Of a stretch of 64,000 nt of DNA, positions 35,721-56,850 are shown in pieces. Position 1 is the first letter of the stretch. Every line of letters starts with the position of its first letter. This DNA is from Tenrec ecaudatus (taxonomy: Eukaryota; Chordata; Mammalia; Afrosoricida; Tenrecidae): NCBI RefSeq assembly GCF_050624435.1, contig NC_134547.1, positions 32,947,419 through 33,011,418 of the forward strand, read 5' to 3'. Under the pieces are notes generated by a model, which saw only the letters and a program-made list of their open reading frames with translations, was not told the DNA's origin and ran no database searches. The position numbers and the translations under genes are program-made.

Positions 35721-38700
35721 CTCTTTAGTGTAGTCTGGGGCGCCGAAACGCGCACCCCTGTGGGACCTGGGCACGTTGCTGAACGCCCCCCCCCCACCAT
35801 CATGGTTTCCTCCTCTGTGGGGGCGGGGCCAGCGATGTGCTTGCCTGTGGGGTTGTGGGCGAATTGAGCCTCCTCAGGAAGGAAGCCTTAAGCGCAGGGC
35901 CCTGGGGGCCCCTGCCTGGCTGGCTGCTCCAGTGGAATAGTTGAGTTTGCTGGGAACTGCACTTCCCCACCATCTGAACCAAAGCCCCACCTCCCACTGG
36001 AGCACTTCCCAAGGCTTGCTCTGTGGAAGTGTCCATGCAGGATCCTCTAAACAGGCTCTCCCTAGTAGCCCCTGAAACGCCCTTTACTGAAATGTGTTCT
36101 GTTCGGAACTGAAATGTGTTCTGTTCAGTTTCGGAAGGGATACATCAGGACCACTGAGGCCTGCATGGTGGCAGGCGGACACCCTTAGAGCAAGGGGGTG
36201 GTAGTGGGGGCCGGCAGAGGCATCTTCTTTGCGAGAAACCCATACCGAGACTTCTGAGGTCAGGACCCCTAGTCTATTTTTTTTCCTCCAGATATGACAG
36301 TGGTCACATAACCATCATCAAGGCTTTTTTGGCTGTTGAGCACATATGGGTCTTCTGAGGCTATAAATCTTTAAAGGAGCAAAAAGCCTCATCTCCAGCA
36401 GCATGGCTAGTGGGTTTGAACTCCCAACCTTGAGGTTTGCAACTCAGCACTTAACCAAGTATGCCATCAGCACTTAGGCATATGAGTCTATACATTCCCT
36501 TTTTCTCCTGCTAGTTAAAATTGTTACACTTACAACTGAGAGCCTTTACCTTGTTTAACTGATGGGGCGAGTACTGACGTTGCGGGGACCAGATGAGGAG
36601 GCTGAGACTTTCGGATTCCTGGTCGCATTCTCAGCAGCGGTAGACCTGGCCCACCAGCATCTCTCATAGTGTCTTTAGCTGAGGCACAGGGCACCTGCTC
36701 CCCAGGCCTCCTAGCCATCTAGTCTAGGGTCACTCAGCCCCATAGCTGACCTTGACTCTCTGGGAGGAAGAGGAGCATCTGTCTGATGCTGAATCCCTAA
36801 TACAGAGCTGGCATTGGGGCGCTCAGCAAACATGGTGGAGAGAATACATGGACCACTGGGAGCCAGTTTGGGTTTGGGGAGCCTCCCGCTCTTGGTCTCA
36901 CCCACCCCGCCACCTGCTCTTGACATGCCCTTGGCACAACAGCCCCCACTGGTGACTGACCACCTCACCTGATGCCTGGCACCAGCCCCTCTCAACCCCA
37001 CTGAGTTAACTCATGGGTGGCCTTGTGGGCAGTCCCAGGTGGGAGGAATTGGTAGGCTTTCCCTCTGGCTACCCTCTGGATCCTCTGCCCCACTGGGGCA
37101 CCCAGACAGTGCAGACCTCTGCAGGAACCCAGGCAGAGCTGCTACGCTGCAGCCCGCCAGCACGCCAGAAGGGGTGCGGAGCGTGTGAATGCACAGGAGG
37201 AGAGGTGGCTGCTGGGCTCAGACTGTGTGCCTTCAGTCGAGCAGCCAGCACATCTGCCCAGAGAAAAAGAGAGGCTTGGAATGACAAGCTTTGTTATTTT
37301 TACTTTTTGGTGTGAGGGGCCATCTGTGCAGGTTTGAGATTGGTGAAAACTGGAATCCGTATCTGACATTCAGATGCAGGCTTCACCGGCTGTCAGGCTG
37401 AGCACTTCTCAAGGAGCTGGGGTGATATTTTTATAACAGCAGTGTGGGCTGGGGTCCAGCAGCTGTCTGGAGTGGGGGTATACCAGGGTCTCCCCGAGAG
37501 AACTGCCAGCCTCCTCCGCAACGGCTCTGATCAGCCTACCACAGGCTCCATGACAAGCCCAGACCACTGCCTGGCCAGAGGAGAAGTGGAGTCAGAAGAG
37601 GGGGAGCAGGCTGGCCGTGCCAGGAAGGGGGCATGGCAGGCACTGGCCCATGCACTGTTGCTCCCTGTCCCCCAAAACAATGCTGATGAGCTGCTTCTGG
37701 TTTGTGGTGAACCACGTGTGCAGTGTGTGTGGAATTTTCCAGACTAACCTTTCAGAAGCAAACCATCTGGTGCCTGTGGGTGGTTTTGAACTGCCAACCT
37801 TTCCCTTCATAGCCAAGCACCTAGCTGCCCCTCAGAAAACATTGCTTAAGTAAAAAAAGCCACATGCAGTTACATACCCAGCCTCAGGCCAAGTCTCTCA
37901 CCTCAACTGCAGGCCACCTTCATGGAAATCCTGCCACTGCTCCATCTGAGTGGCAGGTATCAAATCTTCCCTTGAGCCAGAGGCATTTAGGTAAGGTGGT
38001 GCCATCGCTGAGCTGAGGAACAGGAAGGGCCAGCCAGGCCCCATTCTGAAAGCTCTCTCCTCAGGGTTCCGGGGAGATGTCGGCAGCAGTCTTTATTTCA
38101 CAGCTGGCAGCAGTGTACGCAACGCTGCACATCCACACTGATAAGGGTGCTGGGGCCACACGCTTTCCCATTTCAGTGTGCGACAAGAGACGTTGGACAT
38201 GGTGGTCTGCACTCCTGGGCCCAAGGGCAGCTGCCTGCAGCAGGGTGGTAACGGAAAAGGTAAGGGAGGAGTTGAGTATCAGTGTTTGAGTTTGTGGCAA
38301 TGAAGAAGCTGAGTGGAAGCTCTTCAATGCCTTTCCTGGGGTGTAAGGGTGATGGCAGAAGTGGGCCTCTCATCCTCACTGTGCCCCAGACACAGACCGG
38401 TCTACCAACCCCAGAAAATGGAATTAATGACAAGAGACATAGTGTGTGGGGAGACAGCACTCCATGACCTACAGGTTTTAAAAAATATATGATTTTTTTA
38501 TATTATATTATGCATGGTTTATATTAGAATACACCCAGAAAACCACAGTGCTGAGGCTACTTATTAAAACACCATTCTAATGGGTTTTATATAAATGAAC
38601 TAATAACAATATATCAAACGAGTACCAAAAGTCACAATGTTTTAGTCTCTCATGGATGCTTATCTAGTGTATTACCTTTTTTTCTTTTCCAAAACAACAA

Positions 38701-40420
38701 CAAAAGCCTTGGGGAAGAATCTGATTTGAGGTGCACCATGGGAGTCCTTAACCCTCACACACTGACTACACCCCCCCTGTCATCCACCATCGAGCATCGT
38801 CGGAAAGTGGAGAGCTTACTTACTGCCCAGCGGCAAGGTGGAGGGACAGGGCAGGGACACAGCATGCACGCCCTGCCCAACAGAAGTGACGATGCTGTAA
38901 TGCAGAAAAAGTGGGCTCACAAATAGCAAAGAGCAGGGACCCTGGGAAGGGTTCCCAGCATGCCCTGGGCTGCAGGTTCATGATGGAGCTGACTATGTGG
39001 GCAGACAGACCTGTGTGTCTCCCTTTTGGAACAGAAAGAAGGGGATGAAATCGTTAGCATCCGTGGGGCACACTCTAGATTTCAGGCATGCCATTGTCAG
39101 GAGGATAAAAGAAATAATAGTGAAGAAAACCCACCTGCCTGCCTTTGGTGCTTCTTGGGAATTCCTTACTGATGTGAGCATCATCTCTGAAGGCAGATGA
39201 GCTGACCTGGTCACCCGCCCTGGACTGGTCGTGGTGAAGAGCAGCAATGCAGAAAATCACTCCAGGGGTCTGCCTGCAGGTGCTTCCATGTCCGTGTCAC
39301 AGGCAGGACGGGGCAGTTTCCCTAAGCCAGCCCAGGGTTGAGGCCCAGCACAGAAGACTCACCTCCAGGGGCCTCCTGCCTTGGGAACCATCTGCTGGAA
39401 AAGGCTCTGTTCAGCAGCCTCAGATTCACACCTGCTCCTTTCAGACCAAGAAGTGCCCTCTCTGGGCTCAAAAGTTTCCCCTGGGATCTTGTCTCTGAGC
39501 TGAGGCCAAGGGGAAGCTGAGCCTGGTGGGCCACCAGGACCTTGCAGAGGTGGGACCTCTGCCCCTGGCAGGTGCCCAGCCCACAGGTCTGCCAGCCTGA
39601 CTTCCGGCCTGCTCAGCACCCTTTCCACCCTGACACCTAGGGGACTGAAACCTCTTTTGCATGAAAGCGAGCTGGGGAGGTCCCTGAGTACAACTAATGC
39701 TGCAAACACCCCACCCTAGCCTTCCCTTGCCGCCTGGAAGTCTGTATCTGAGGAGTCACGGAAAGGAACTCTGTCCTGAGAAGCTGGGCGCAGGCCCTGA
39801 CCCATGGCAGGCCCTGACCCATAGCTCCGACCAGAACCCTGGCCAGACGGGTAAGTGTTGAGCTTAGGCCGTGCTGACTTTGAGAGTCATAACTGACTCA
39901 CCCAGCAACTGGGAGCCTCCAAGCCAGGGGGGATGGAGCCTGGCAGGGAAAGAGCACACCTGGGGTTACAGAGACACCTTGTACTGGCTCAGGGAGAACT
40001 AGGATCTCGGGTCTCAAAAATGCCACCTTCTTGGTCTTAAATTGCTCCCTTTGATTGAGTTACAGGTACAAGAAAGATTCTTCTTTTCCAAGGTGATGGG
40101 CAATGCATACAGGAAAGTAGCCAGCAGTGGCTACTTCAACAGAGAAGGGAAGGATCTCGTATTCTGCAGACTGCGTGACCTATGCTTGAGGGAAGGAACT
40201 TCGGAGTTAGCTGTGACTGCCTGGGGGTGTCCCACCGCCCCTGGCAGGGATGGAGGACAGAGACCCTTCAGACTCAGTCATCACTTTATGCAGATTGAAT
40301 GCTCATGACCTGTCCTTAAGAGAGAACAGTGGGTTAGTTGCTTAGTAAGAGTGACACGGGACATTTTAGATGATGTTGGCTTGTGATGGCTGGAATATAT
40401 TCACTGTGATTTTTTTCTTT
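35721..40420. other. Intergenic DNA between the orphan island and CCNE1, part 1
   Basis: Mostly unique. Holds antisense AfroSINEs at 36,330-36,480 (AGGCTATAAATCTTTAAAGG, TGGGTTTGAACTCCCAACC) and about 37,740-37,840. A duplicated phrase GAACTGAAATGTGTTCTGTTC lies near 36,110. Open frames of 60-116 codons exist on both strands, but none has recognisable similarity or splice context. Confidence 0.5.
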
Positions 40421-40421
40421 T

Positions 40422-40588
40422 ATTTTATTGAGGACCCTTACAGCTCTTAAAACAATCCATACATCCACTGTGTCAAGTACATTTGTACGTATGTTGCCAT
40501 CATCCTTTTCAAGCCATTTTCTTTCTACTTGGGCCCTTGGTATCAGCTCCTGGTTTTTTTCCTCCTTTCCCACCCTCCCACCTATTTT
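40422..40588 (-). mobile_element. L1 3' tail, antisense
   Basis: TTTTATTTTATTGAGGACCC at the left end is followed by AACAATCCATACATCCACTG and GGTATCAGCTCC, the complement of the L1 3' end. Confidence 0.8.
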
Positions 40589-40799
40589 TCTTTTAAGACA
40601 GGCATGCACCTTGGGAATTGTTCACTGCAGCCTGCCTCCCGGCAAGCGGGCTAGATCAGTTTCTGTCTGTCGCTTTGATGAGGTGTTGGAGGTGGTGGCC
40701 TGTGGTTCCTGTGCTCGGAAAGGACTGGTGTTGGGAGTGAGACAGGGACTAGTTCATTTGTGCCAATACTCGGCACTGCCATCTGAATGTTGGTCTCTT

Positions 40800-41012
40800 G
40801 CAAGTAACAGAGCACCTGCCACTGCCATCGAGTCTGTTCCGACTCCTACGGAGCCCACAGGACAAAGTCAAACTGCTCCCTAGCATTTCCGAGACTGTCT
40901 GGAAGCACACTCCCCCGTTTCTCCCCTGGCGCAACTGGGGGCTTCAAGCCACTGACATTTGTTCAGCAGCCCCACGCTTAACTCACTGTGCCACCAGGGA
41001 TCCTTTGGGAGC
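40800..41012 (-). repeat. AfroSINE, antisense
   Basis: ACTGCCATCGAGTCTGTTCC, GAGACTGTCTGGAAGC, GGGCTTCAAGCCACTGAC and ACTGTGCCACCAGGGATCC are in order. Confidence 0.85.
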
Positions 41013-41539
41013 CGATGGCATGTGTTAATCCTGAGCATGCAAAGTTAGAAATGTAAAGGAAGCGGCTATCTATGTAAAAATCAATTTATCTACTCATTCG
41101 TTCCCTAAGCAAATATTTAGCGAGCTCTTATGTACTAGACCCTCCACTAGACAATGTAAACAGTTGGCAGGCAGTCACCGAAGAATCTAAACAAAAGGGA
41201 AGTGAGTTTGCTTGTGCGTTTAAAACTGCTCTAGGGGATACCATGGAGCCAAAGAAGCCTGTGGGGGAAAACAGCACATTTTCATTATTGATATGGTAGC
41301 CGTGTGTGCAGGAAGCCTCTGGAACAATATACATTACGTTGCCTTAACACCCAACCTGCTAAGAGTGGCCGTCCATGGAGAGTTCACGTCCTACATGGTG
41401 CATGTTTGTAATGTTCTACTTTAGTTTAACAGACAAGTGTTACTTTCATAACAGAGGAGACCTAAGAGAGTTATGGTGGAGCCATTTTCATGGGAAGAAA
41501 AGTCTAGCAATCCTAAGTGCTGGCATAGGTGTGGGGAGC

Positions 41540-42300
41540 AGGATAAATTGGCACATTGTGGCAGGTAGCTGACCATGCCTAGGAAAGTTGCAGAAAGGCA
41601 GGTGCTCTTTGACACAGTGGTTCTACAGCTCTAGAAATTCATGCCCAGGGCACATGTGTGCACAAGATAACGATTATTGTAATGGTGACAACATTGAGAA
41701 ACAACTTGTGGACCAGGATTGGAGGGAATTAAGAAATAAATCAAGATGTAGTCACACAAAGGACCACTCTCCAATGGTTAATGAGTGGACTCTATCATAC
41801 ATGGATCCACATGGATAACTCTGGACATAATGTTGAAGGAAAATAGCATGTGGTATTGTGAAAGGTCAGGTTTGGATCCATGTATGTCAATATTGTAAAC
41901 ATCCAAAGTCATGTCATCGATTGCTTGTGGATCTCAGCGTAAGCGATAAAGGTCTAGAAGTAACTGTGGGGATTGGACTCACCCACCTCAGGTGAGGGCT
42001 TCCTCTGAGGACGAAGAAGCGAGGGAGAGGTGAGGGGGGGGAGGGGAGAACTGGCTTCCAACTCTTATCCACACTAAAGCATTTCTGTTTTTGTATACGC
42101 TGTGAAACAACCTTGGCAAATCTAATTGGTGTGTGTGTGACTATCTGTTGTAGGATTCTCTGTGCGTTTTCATTCTTGTCAATCTGACGGGTATGCTCTG
42201 CCTCGTTTCATTTTGCATCTCCCTAATGGTCTGTGAATTGAGTCATTTTCACTTGTTTATTGCGTGTTGACAATAGGTCAAATCAGAATTTCCTTAGAAG
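41540..42300. repeat. Ancient L1 fragments, sense then antisense
   Basis: 41,590-41,900 resembles old L1 ORF2 (ACATGGATCCACATGGATAA, CATAATGTTGAAGGAAAATAG). 42,150-42,290 resembles its complement (CATTTTGCATCTCCCTAATG). Both are weak. Confidence 0.5.
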
Positions 42301-42884
42301 ATGGTAAAGCGCTTGTTGAGTGGAGAGATTGCCCAGGCAGAGACCCTGCCGAGCAGGAAGACCTTCCGTCTGAAGCCCGACTGGGAGCTTGAGGGTGTGA
42401 TTTGGAGATGAGCCTGGGACGGCTGGTGGCACTGAAGCCCTCAGAGCAGTGGGCTTGCCCAGGGAGAATTCATGGGCAAAAATCACCCTGGTGACCTCAG
42501 GAGACAGTCCCTTGGGCCTGACTCGGAGCCTGTGATCCAGCTTATTGTTCCTGATGCCCCCCTCGCTTTCCTTCTCGTCTGCCAGGTACTGTACATGTGT
42601 ACTGTCCCAATTTCACCTGATGGGCAAGGGCAGAGCTCCAACCTGCTCCTCACATTCTGCCTTCATGGCAGGGCTCTTTGCGTATGACCGTCCCTTCCCA
42701 AACACCAGCTTCCTGCTGTGGGGACACACCCATCCTCAGGTTGACAGCGTGCAAAAGCTCCTGGTGATGTGTTCTGTCACCTCTCCTGCCTCCCCTGCCT
42801 CCTTCCTCCACCTCATTGGTGAGCACTGAATGCTGGGAAAGCTCACTGCTTCACCTCACTGCTTCCAGAGACTACCTGTTCGGA

Positions 42885-43062
42885 CCCTTAACCTTGAGTC
42901 CTTGGGTGGCCCAACCAAAAGGTGGGAGGTTCTAACCACTGAAAGAAGACATCTGCTTCCATGAAGATTTCAGGCACGGAAAGCCTGGGGAGCAGGTCCC
43001 CTCTCGAATCCATGGGGCCACCACGAGTGGAAATCAGCCCAGTGGTGTCGGATTTGGTTTGC
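42885..43062 (+). repeat. AfroSINE, diverged, sense
   Basis: GAGTCCTTGGGTGGCCCAAC, CTAACCACTGAAAG and CCATGAAGATTTCAGGCACG follow SINE order. The end is degraded. Confidence 0.5.
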
Positions 43063-43229
43063 GTTTGGACCTCATGGTGCTTGGTGGTTTACCTGCCTCC
43101 CAAGTGACCACACCTGGAGTCACTTGATTTGGTGGGTTCTAAAGGAAGCAGCTATTAGTGGACCTGGCATTGATCAGGAACATGGTTTAAAGGGGGAGAT
43201 GGTTTAAGTCAATAACAGACCCCATTGCC

Positions 43230-43660
43230 CTCCGCCTGGGGCTCCCAGGAAACAGCACCCAATAAGTGTGTCAATGGAACACATTAGTGTCCTCTGGAGT
43301 TAAATTTGGAAATGAGAAGAGGTAAAGAAAAATCTATGCTCATTGAATACAAAATGCAATTGTCGGCGCAGGAACTGAAGTATCTGCAGCAAATTATATT
43401 TAAGTCTCTATTGTCACGGGCAGATTAGCTAATGCTTGATTTTAAGTATAGGCTTCTAATGCTATTACTCCTGGTTAACTTTGCCTGGCAGGTAACCTTG
43501 TGGAACAAATGACTGCGTTGCTTGAATAACATATTTGATCAACCGGGACAATTCTTTCAAAAATTGAGTTCTCTGTGGCAATTTGAGACCTGTAATCAGC
43601 AAATTAGATGATTACAGCAGGGATAAAAATAGTCTTCTAACAATGTCCAAGGTATAAATG
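43230..43660. promoter_or_regulatory. Candidate conserved non-coding element (AT-rich)
   Basis: Repeat-free AT-rich stretch, non-coding in all frames. It is packed with homeodomain-like cores (GCTAATGC, AAATTAGATGATTA, CTAATGCTATTAC) and other balanced AT motifs. The texture is that of deeply conserved enhancers, but this is judged by eye only. Confidence 0.4.
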
Positions 43661-46469
43661 TGATTTGAATTTCAAAATATTGAGCATGTAGAAGGAAAAT
43701 GCACTAGGTTGGGTAAAGCTGACTAGACGTGATTCGTCTGAGTTCTCCTTCCACCCCTGCTCTGAGCAAGAGCCTAGTTTTGCCTGAACAAACTCAGTCC
43801 AGTTTGTGTCTGTTCGAGGACAGGCATGCACCCCACACTGCCACGCTGCCCTTCACATCTTCCTGGGCTCCATGCCCCTCCTGCTCTCAGAAATGGGAGT
43901 CCAAGCACTGCTCCCCGTCACTTATGTCCACGCCATGTGGAAGGGCCGCCCATCCAGAACTCCTCATGGGTGACAGCTCCTAGAAACTGCCCACACACGA
44001 AGGACCAATGCCACATCCCTCCCCTAAGGACTGGCGTTGGTGTTTTTTTGTTTGTTTCAGGTACAGGGCATGGAGAACTAGCAACTCTCAAGAAGCCTAG
44101 TGAGTGCCCCCTGTGGGTTGGGGCCTGATGTGTTAGGTTCCACCGCAGCCCAGTCAGTTCAGGGTTGGTGGATAGAGTGCTCTGTGGAAGTCAGGTTCTC
44201 AGTGTCTGAAACAGGAAGTTAGACGCGGGCCCTCTTAGCAGCTCCCATTCTGTTTCTCCCCGCAGAGGCTGTGCACATCAGAGCACCTGTGCGGCCAGGT
44301 TGACCTCGAGCTGATCCAGCTAGCTGAACTGCAGAACAGAGAGCCCAGCAAAAGGGTCTATGAAGCCAACCAGCGAGGACCCAAAATTAGCATGTTGATT
44401 CCTAGCAAAGGGCTCTTAGGGTTTTTGATAGGGACTATTACTATGAATTTCATTTATCATGGACTAGACTTTTTTAGCACCAATGACCTGGGGTAAACAC
44501 CACCATTTTTTAAAATTCTGATTTCCAGAAATGTAGTGCTCCCAACAATAGGAATGTAAAGCCTTTTTGACATATTCAGTAACATTCTTCACAATACAAT
44601 GGTCTGCTTAAACGACTTACCTGGAACATGCTTTCAAACAGGTTACTTCACCGTTGTCAGGCTTTCAGACTTGGAAAACCACTGCTGTGTGCAGGAATAA
44701 ACATGTACAAGTACTTACACTGGAAGACAATGTAAGTCAGATGGAGGAGGTGAATGGGTGTACACCCATATTTTTGGCAGGGAATATCTTATGTATTTTT
44801 ATGTATTGTAAATATATTATAGTACAGGGGGAAGCTTTCTTAAACTATTCAGCTATAACCATACACCTATAGGAAATGACTCCCTGAACTTAGGGACTTA
44901 GGACCACAGTATTAGGGGGCATCTATGTCAATAGACAATGCTCTAGATCACTCTTTGCTTACTAACACCGGGGGTCTTAAAAGCTTGCAAGCTGCCATCT
45001 AAGAAGCAACTAAATGCTTCTGGAGCAACAATGAGGAAACAGTCTAAAGGGCTAATGGCCACCCAAACCAAGCCTTGACTACCTGAGATCAGTGGAACTA
45101 GGTGGTGCCCTACTGCTACTAGACTGCTTTAATCGGGATCACAACAGGTCAAAGCTGAAAATCATTTTTAGAGAAGCAAAACACAAACTAGCCCAGGCTT
45201 ACTATTCAAATAATGGGTGGAACCTTCAGAGCCTGTAGCCCTTAAGACATGCTTCAGGCCTGGAACAGAATCCATCTCCAGGGACGAACTTTCAGCCAAG
45301 CGATGGACAGGCCTATAAAGTGAATAACTACCCCTGAGAGCAATGTTCTCAGTGCAATCAACTGCATGGAACTAAACGGTAGTTTTTGCCCAAGAGCAGA
45401 GCTCCTGGGGCAGGAAACAGGGGCGAAATATCAAAGAAAGCTGGGGAAGGAGTGAAAGGAGTCCCGCCACATTGATGGCGATCCCACCAGTGTCAGCAAG
45501 CAAAACATGTACGGGTTGTTGAATGGAAAACCAACTTGCTCTGGAAACTTCTCCCCAAACGACACTGAAAGGAAACCAACACTGCTTTTCAAAGGTAGAG
45601 CTTCTCCGCCTGAGATGAGGAAACAACGAGCTGAGCTCTATCAGTGAACTCAATCACATTATTTGAGATATATAATGCATTTATTAGCAAATGTATTAAA
45701 ACTTGCAGGAACTTTAAACATCACAATGTTCCAGGGAAAATAGGGTCTCTCTCCAACTTTATATAAATACAGTACAGATCTTAAAAGACTTTTTAAGGAC
45801 AGATTTTTATAAAATGCCAAATTAAAAGATCGCAGCACATATTTGCTCATTTGTTCTTATTTATATCCACAGACAACAATCATTTTTAAAAAGTGAAACA
45901 CATGGATATGACAAGATACCATTTGGAGGGTGCTCAGTGAGGTACAGTCTGGGCTACATACATTGGGTCTCACAGGGGGCGCAGCCTCTCCTATAGAGCA
46001 AGGCACATGGAAACTCCAGCCACAGCCAGGGAGCAAACAGGTCTCAGGTCCTGAACTGTTGGATTTTCCTTTGTTTTCTTAGTATAGTTTTAGGCTACTT
46101 TGTTAATAAGTTCTCCAAACAATTCATTAATATTTGGAAAAAGAGGAAAAGCATTAAATAACACTAAGTAAAAGTTTATTGTGGCTTTTCAGCAGTTCGT
46201 GGAAGAGACCTACGAGTCCCTCAGATGACTTCACCACCACCACTGCTGTGGCCAGCCAGCAGCCTTTCCCTTCTTGGGGTAGCCACCAGCAGAGAAAATG
46301 CTATGGAAAAGCCTCGCTCCCAGGCCCTCAGGAAGGAGGCAGGCAGAAGTGCACAGGAAGGTCATTTTAAAGATTTCTTTTAAAAGCATTGGTTCAAAAG
46401 ATTTGAGCTTCAAAGTCAAAAAGGAGAGCTTGCTAAGAGTCATAGTGAAAGGTGACTTCTAATTTCAGT
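43661..46469. other. Intergenic DNA beyond CCNE1
   Basis: 44,950-45,360 carries a family D-like copy (AAGCCTTGACTACCTGAGAT, GGAACTAGGTGGTGCC). The rest is unassigned. A short inverse-strand frame at 46,231-46,443 is not convincing. Confidence 0.5.
46175..46180 (-). terminator. Candidate far-distal poly(A) signal AATAAA
   Basis: Minus-strand AATAAA lies about 320 bases beyond the altered distal hexamer. It is the nearest canonical signal if transcription reads through. It may equally be chance. Confidence 0.3.
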
Positions 46470-46492
46470 TAGTACTCATAGCACATCACACC

Positions 46493-46498
46493 TTGATT
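46493..46498 (-). terminator. Degraded distal CCNE1 poly(A) hexamer (AATCAA)
   Basis: In the stretch aligned to the end of the human 3' UTR, human AATAAA after CCATTTTTT is AATCAA after CCGTTTTT. AATCAA is not a common active variant. Confidence 0.5.
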
Positions 46499-46781
46499 AA
46501 AAACGGATAGACATAGCAGCACTTGGATAGTTCATGAAGGCATTGCAAATTGTTAACTGATCATGTGTAGGGCGCCCCGAGCGGCTGGCTGTGGGCATTG
46601 GATGACAATGCGCACAGCCACCTGCTCCCGCGCTGCCCGGAACAGCTTCAGGGGAGGCCAGCGGTGCTCCTCCATGGCAGGCCTTTGTTATCCGTGTGGA
46701 CAATCAAGTCAAGTAGCACCCTCCGTAGCAGCATCGGGAGCATTCATTGGTGTTTTGGAGGTGGTTGGTGTACTTGACCCA

Positions 46782-46791
46782 TTTATTTATT
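46782..46791 (-). terminator. Proximal poly(A) signals AATAAATAAA in the CCNE1 3' UTR
   Basis: Two overlapping AATAAA hexamers on the minus strand lie about 200 bases after the CCNE1 stop. The remembered human sequence has AAATAA at the aligned position. Use of this site would give a short 3' UTR. Confidence 0.5.
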
Positions 46792-46987
46792 TTTTTTAAA
46801 TCTTAAGCATTCAATAAAATACACTTCTCCCTGTCCGATGTCATTTACAGAAAGACTCCGGCCGAGGAAGAGGGACGCTCGTCCACTTAAATATCTGGAG
46901 AGGTTAAGCACGCGCCTCTGCTGCAGCAGGCTGCTGAGGGTTCTGGGCAGGCACTTCCGCACACTGTCTTTGGTGAGGCTGCTGGGC

Positions 46988-56123
<9,136 letters not shown>

Positions 56124-56146
<23 letters not shown>

Positions 56147-56174
56147 GGCGCTGGGTGCGGACTCGACCGGAGGC
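56124..56174 (-). CDS. CCNE1: CCNE1 exon 2: end of 5' UTR, start codon, residues 1-8 (part)
   Basis: The acceptor CCCCCCAG precedes 56,174. The ATG is at 56,146-56,144 with G at -3. The exon codes MPTESSE plus two bases of Lys8, then donor GTGAGTGG. Human has MPRERRE here, so the extreme N-terminus has diverged. An in-frame alternative start at Met16 lies in exon 3. Confidence 0.93.
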
Positions 56175-56647
56175 CTGGGGGGCACGAGGAGGTGAGGTGA
56201 GGGTGGGGGACGTAAGAGGGGCCAGGCCCGCCCGCCCCGACACCCCTCCCCCTCCCGCGCGGACGAGGGCGGCGGGAGCCTCCCGGGCCGGCCTGGAAAA
56301 TGGCCGATGGGCCCGGGGTGGCCTGTCACCCGCGGCGCCGCCAACAGCCCACGATCCCGGGTTCGAACCAGGGCTGAGCGGGTCCTCGACGACCCCCGAG
56401 ACGCCCACCAGCACATCACCTCCCTGGGATACCGAGCTGCCTCAGTCTCCCCCTCAGCACCTCGCCCTCCCACCGTCTCCCAGTCACTCTCCCCGGGGGA
56501 CCCCACGTAGACGTCTCCAGGGACGCGGAGACCCAGCTTCCGCCACGCGCGACCCGGCCCGGCCCGGTTCGGTTCGGCCCGGTGCGGCGCGACGCTCCAG
56601 GAGTCCTCGCTAGTCGTCCCAGTCTGGCACCCCAGCGGAGCCCTCAC

Positions 56648-56810
56648 CCGAAGCCGTCTCCTTGGGGGACAGGCGGGCACGCGCCGAGGCTGGAGGCAGG
56701 AGGCGAACGGGAAGCCGGGAGGCGGGACGCGGTGGCGGCGGCGGCGGGCGAGCGCGCGGCGGTGGCGGGATCCGCGCCTCCCCCTACACCGCGCTGGATG
56801 CCGAGGCGGC
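56648..56810 (-). other. CCNE1: CCNE1 exon 1, non-coding (5' end approximate)
   Basis: This GC-rich segment resembles the human CCNE1 first exon. It ends in GCTTCGG followed by the donor GTGAGGG (56,647-56,641). The 5' end is placed about 20 bases downstream of the CERM-like element at 56,830-56,850, by analogy with the human start site, so it is an estimate. It contains no CCNE1 coding sequence. Intron 1 then spans 56,175-56,647. Confidence 0.7.
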
Positions 56811-56829
56811 TGCTCCTGCGCCCGGCTTC

Positions 56830-56850
56830 GAGCGGGACATTTAAAAATCC
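56830..56850 (-). promoter_or_regulatory. Cyclin E repressor module (CERM)-like AT-rich plus variant E2F site
   Basis: The minus strand reads an AT-rich stretch TTTTTAAATG directly followed by TCCCGCTC, a variant E2F site. This arrangement matches the composite CERM element described at the human CCNE1 start site, which binds E2F/pocket-protein complexes in G0/G1. It lies just upstream of the inferred exon 1. Confidence 0.75.

Larger units (their letters stand above)
46470..46987 (-). other. CCNE1: CCNE1 3' UTR (distal end approximate)
   Basis: Downstream of the stop the minus strand stays recognisably similar to the human CCNE1 3' UTR. Shared stretches include GGGTCAAGTACACCA and GCTCCCGATGCTGCTA, and the last shared stretch, with AAGTGCTGCTATGTCTATCC, lies about 46,500-46,530. 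The human cleavage signal that follows is altered here, so the true end could be upstream at the proximal signals or downstream near 46,160. Confidence 0.8.

Noticed and set aside
38077-38289. 70-codon plus-strand frame in the intergenic region
   Set aside because: No recognisable similarity, no promoter and no splice context; length is within chance expectation.
46160-46443. Possible processed pseudogene on the minus strand ending in CCACAATAAA
   Set aside because: The short translation (70 codons) matches no family I recognise, and it may simply be extended CCNE1 3' flank.
56310-56380. tRNA-like B box (GGTTCGAACC) in CCNE1 intron 1
   Set aside because: No A box at the required distance and no cloverleaf can be drawn; a chance palindrome in GC-rich DNA.
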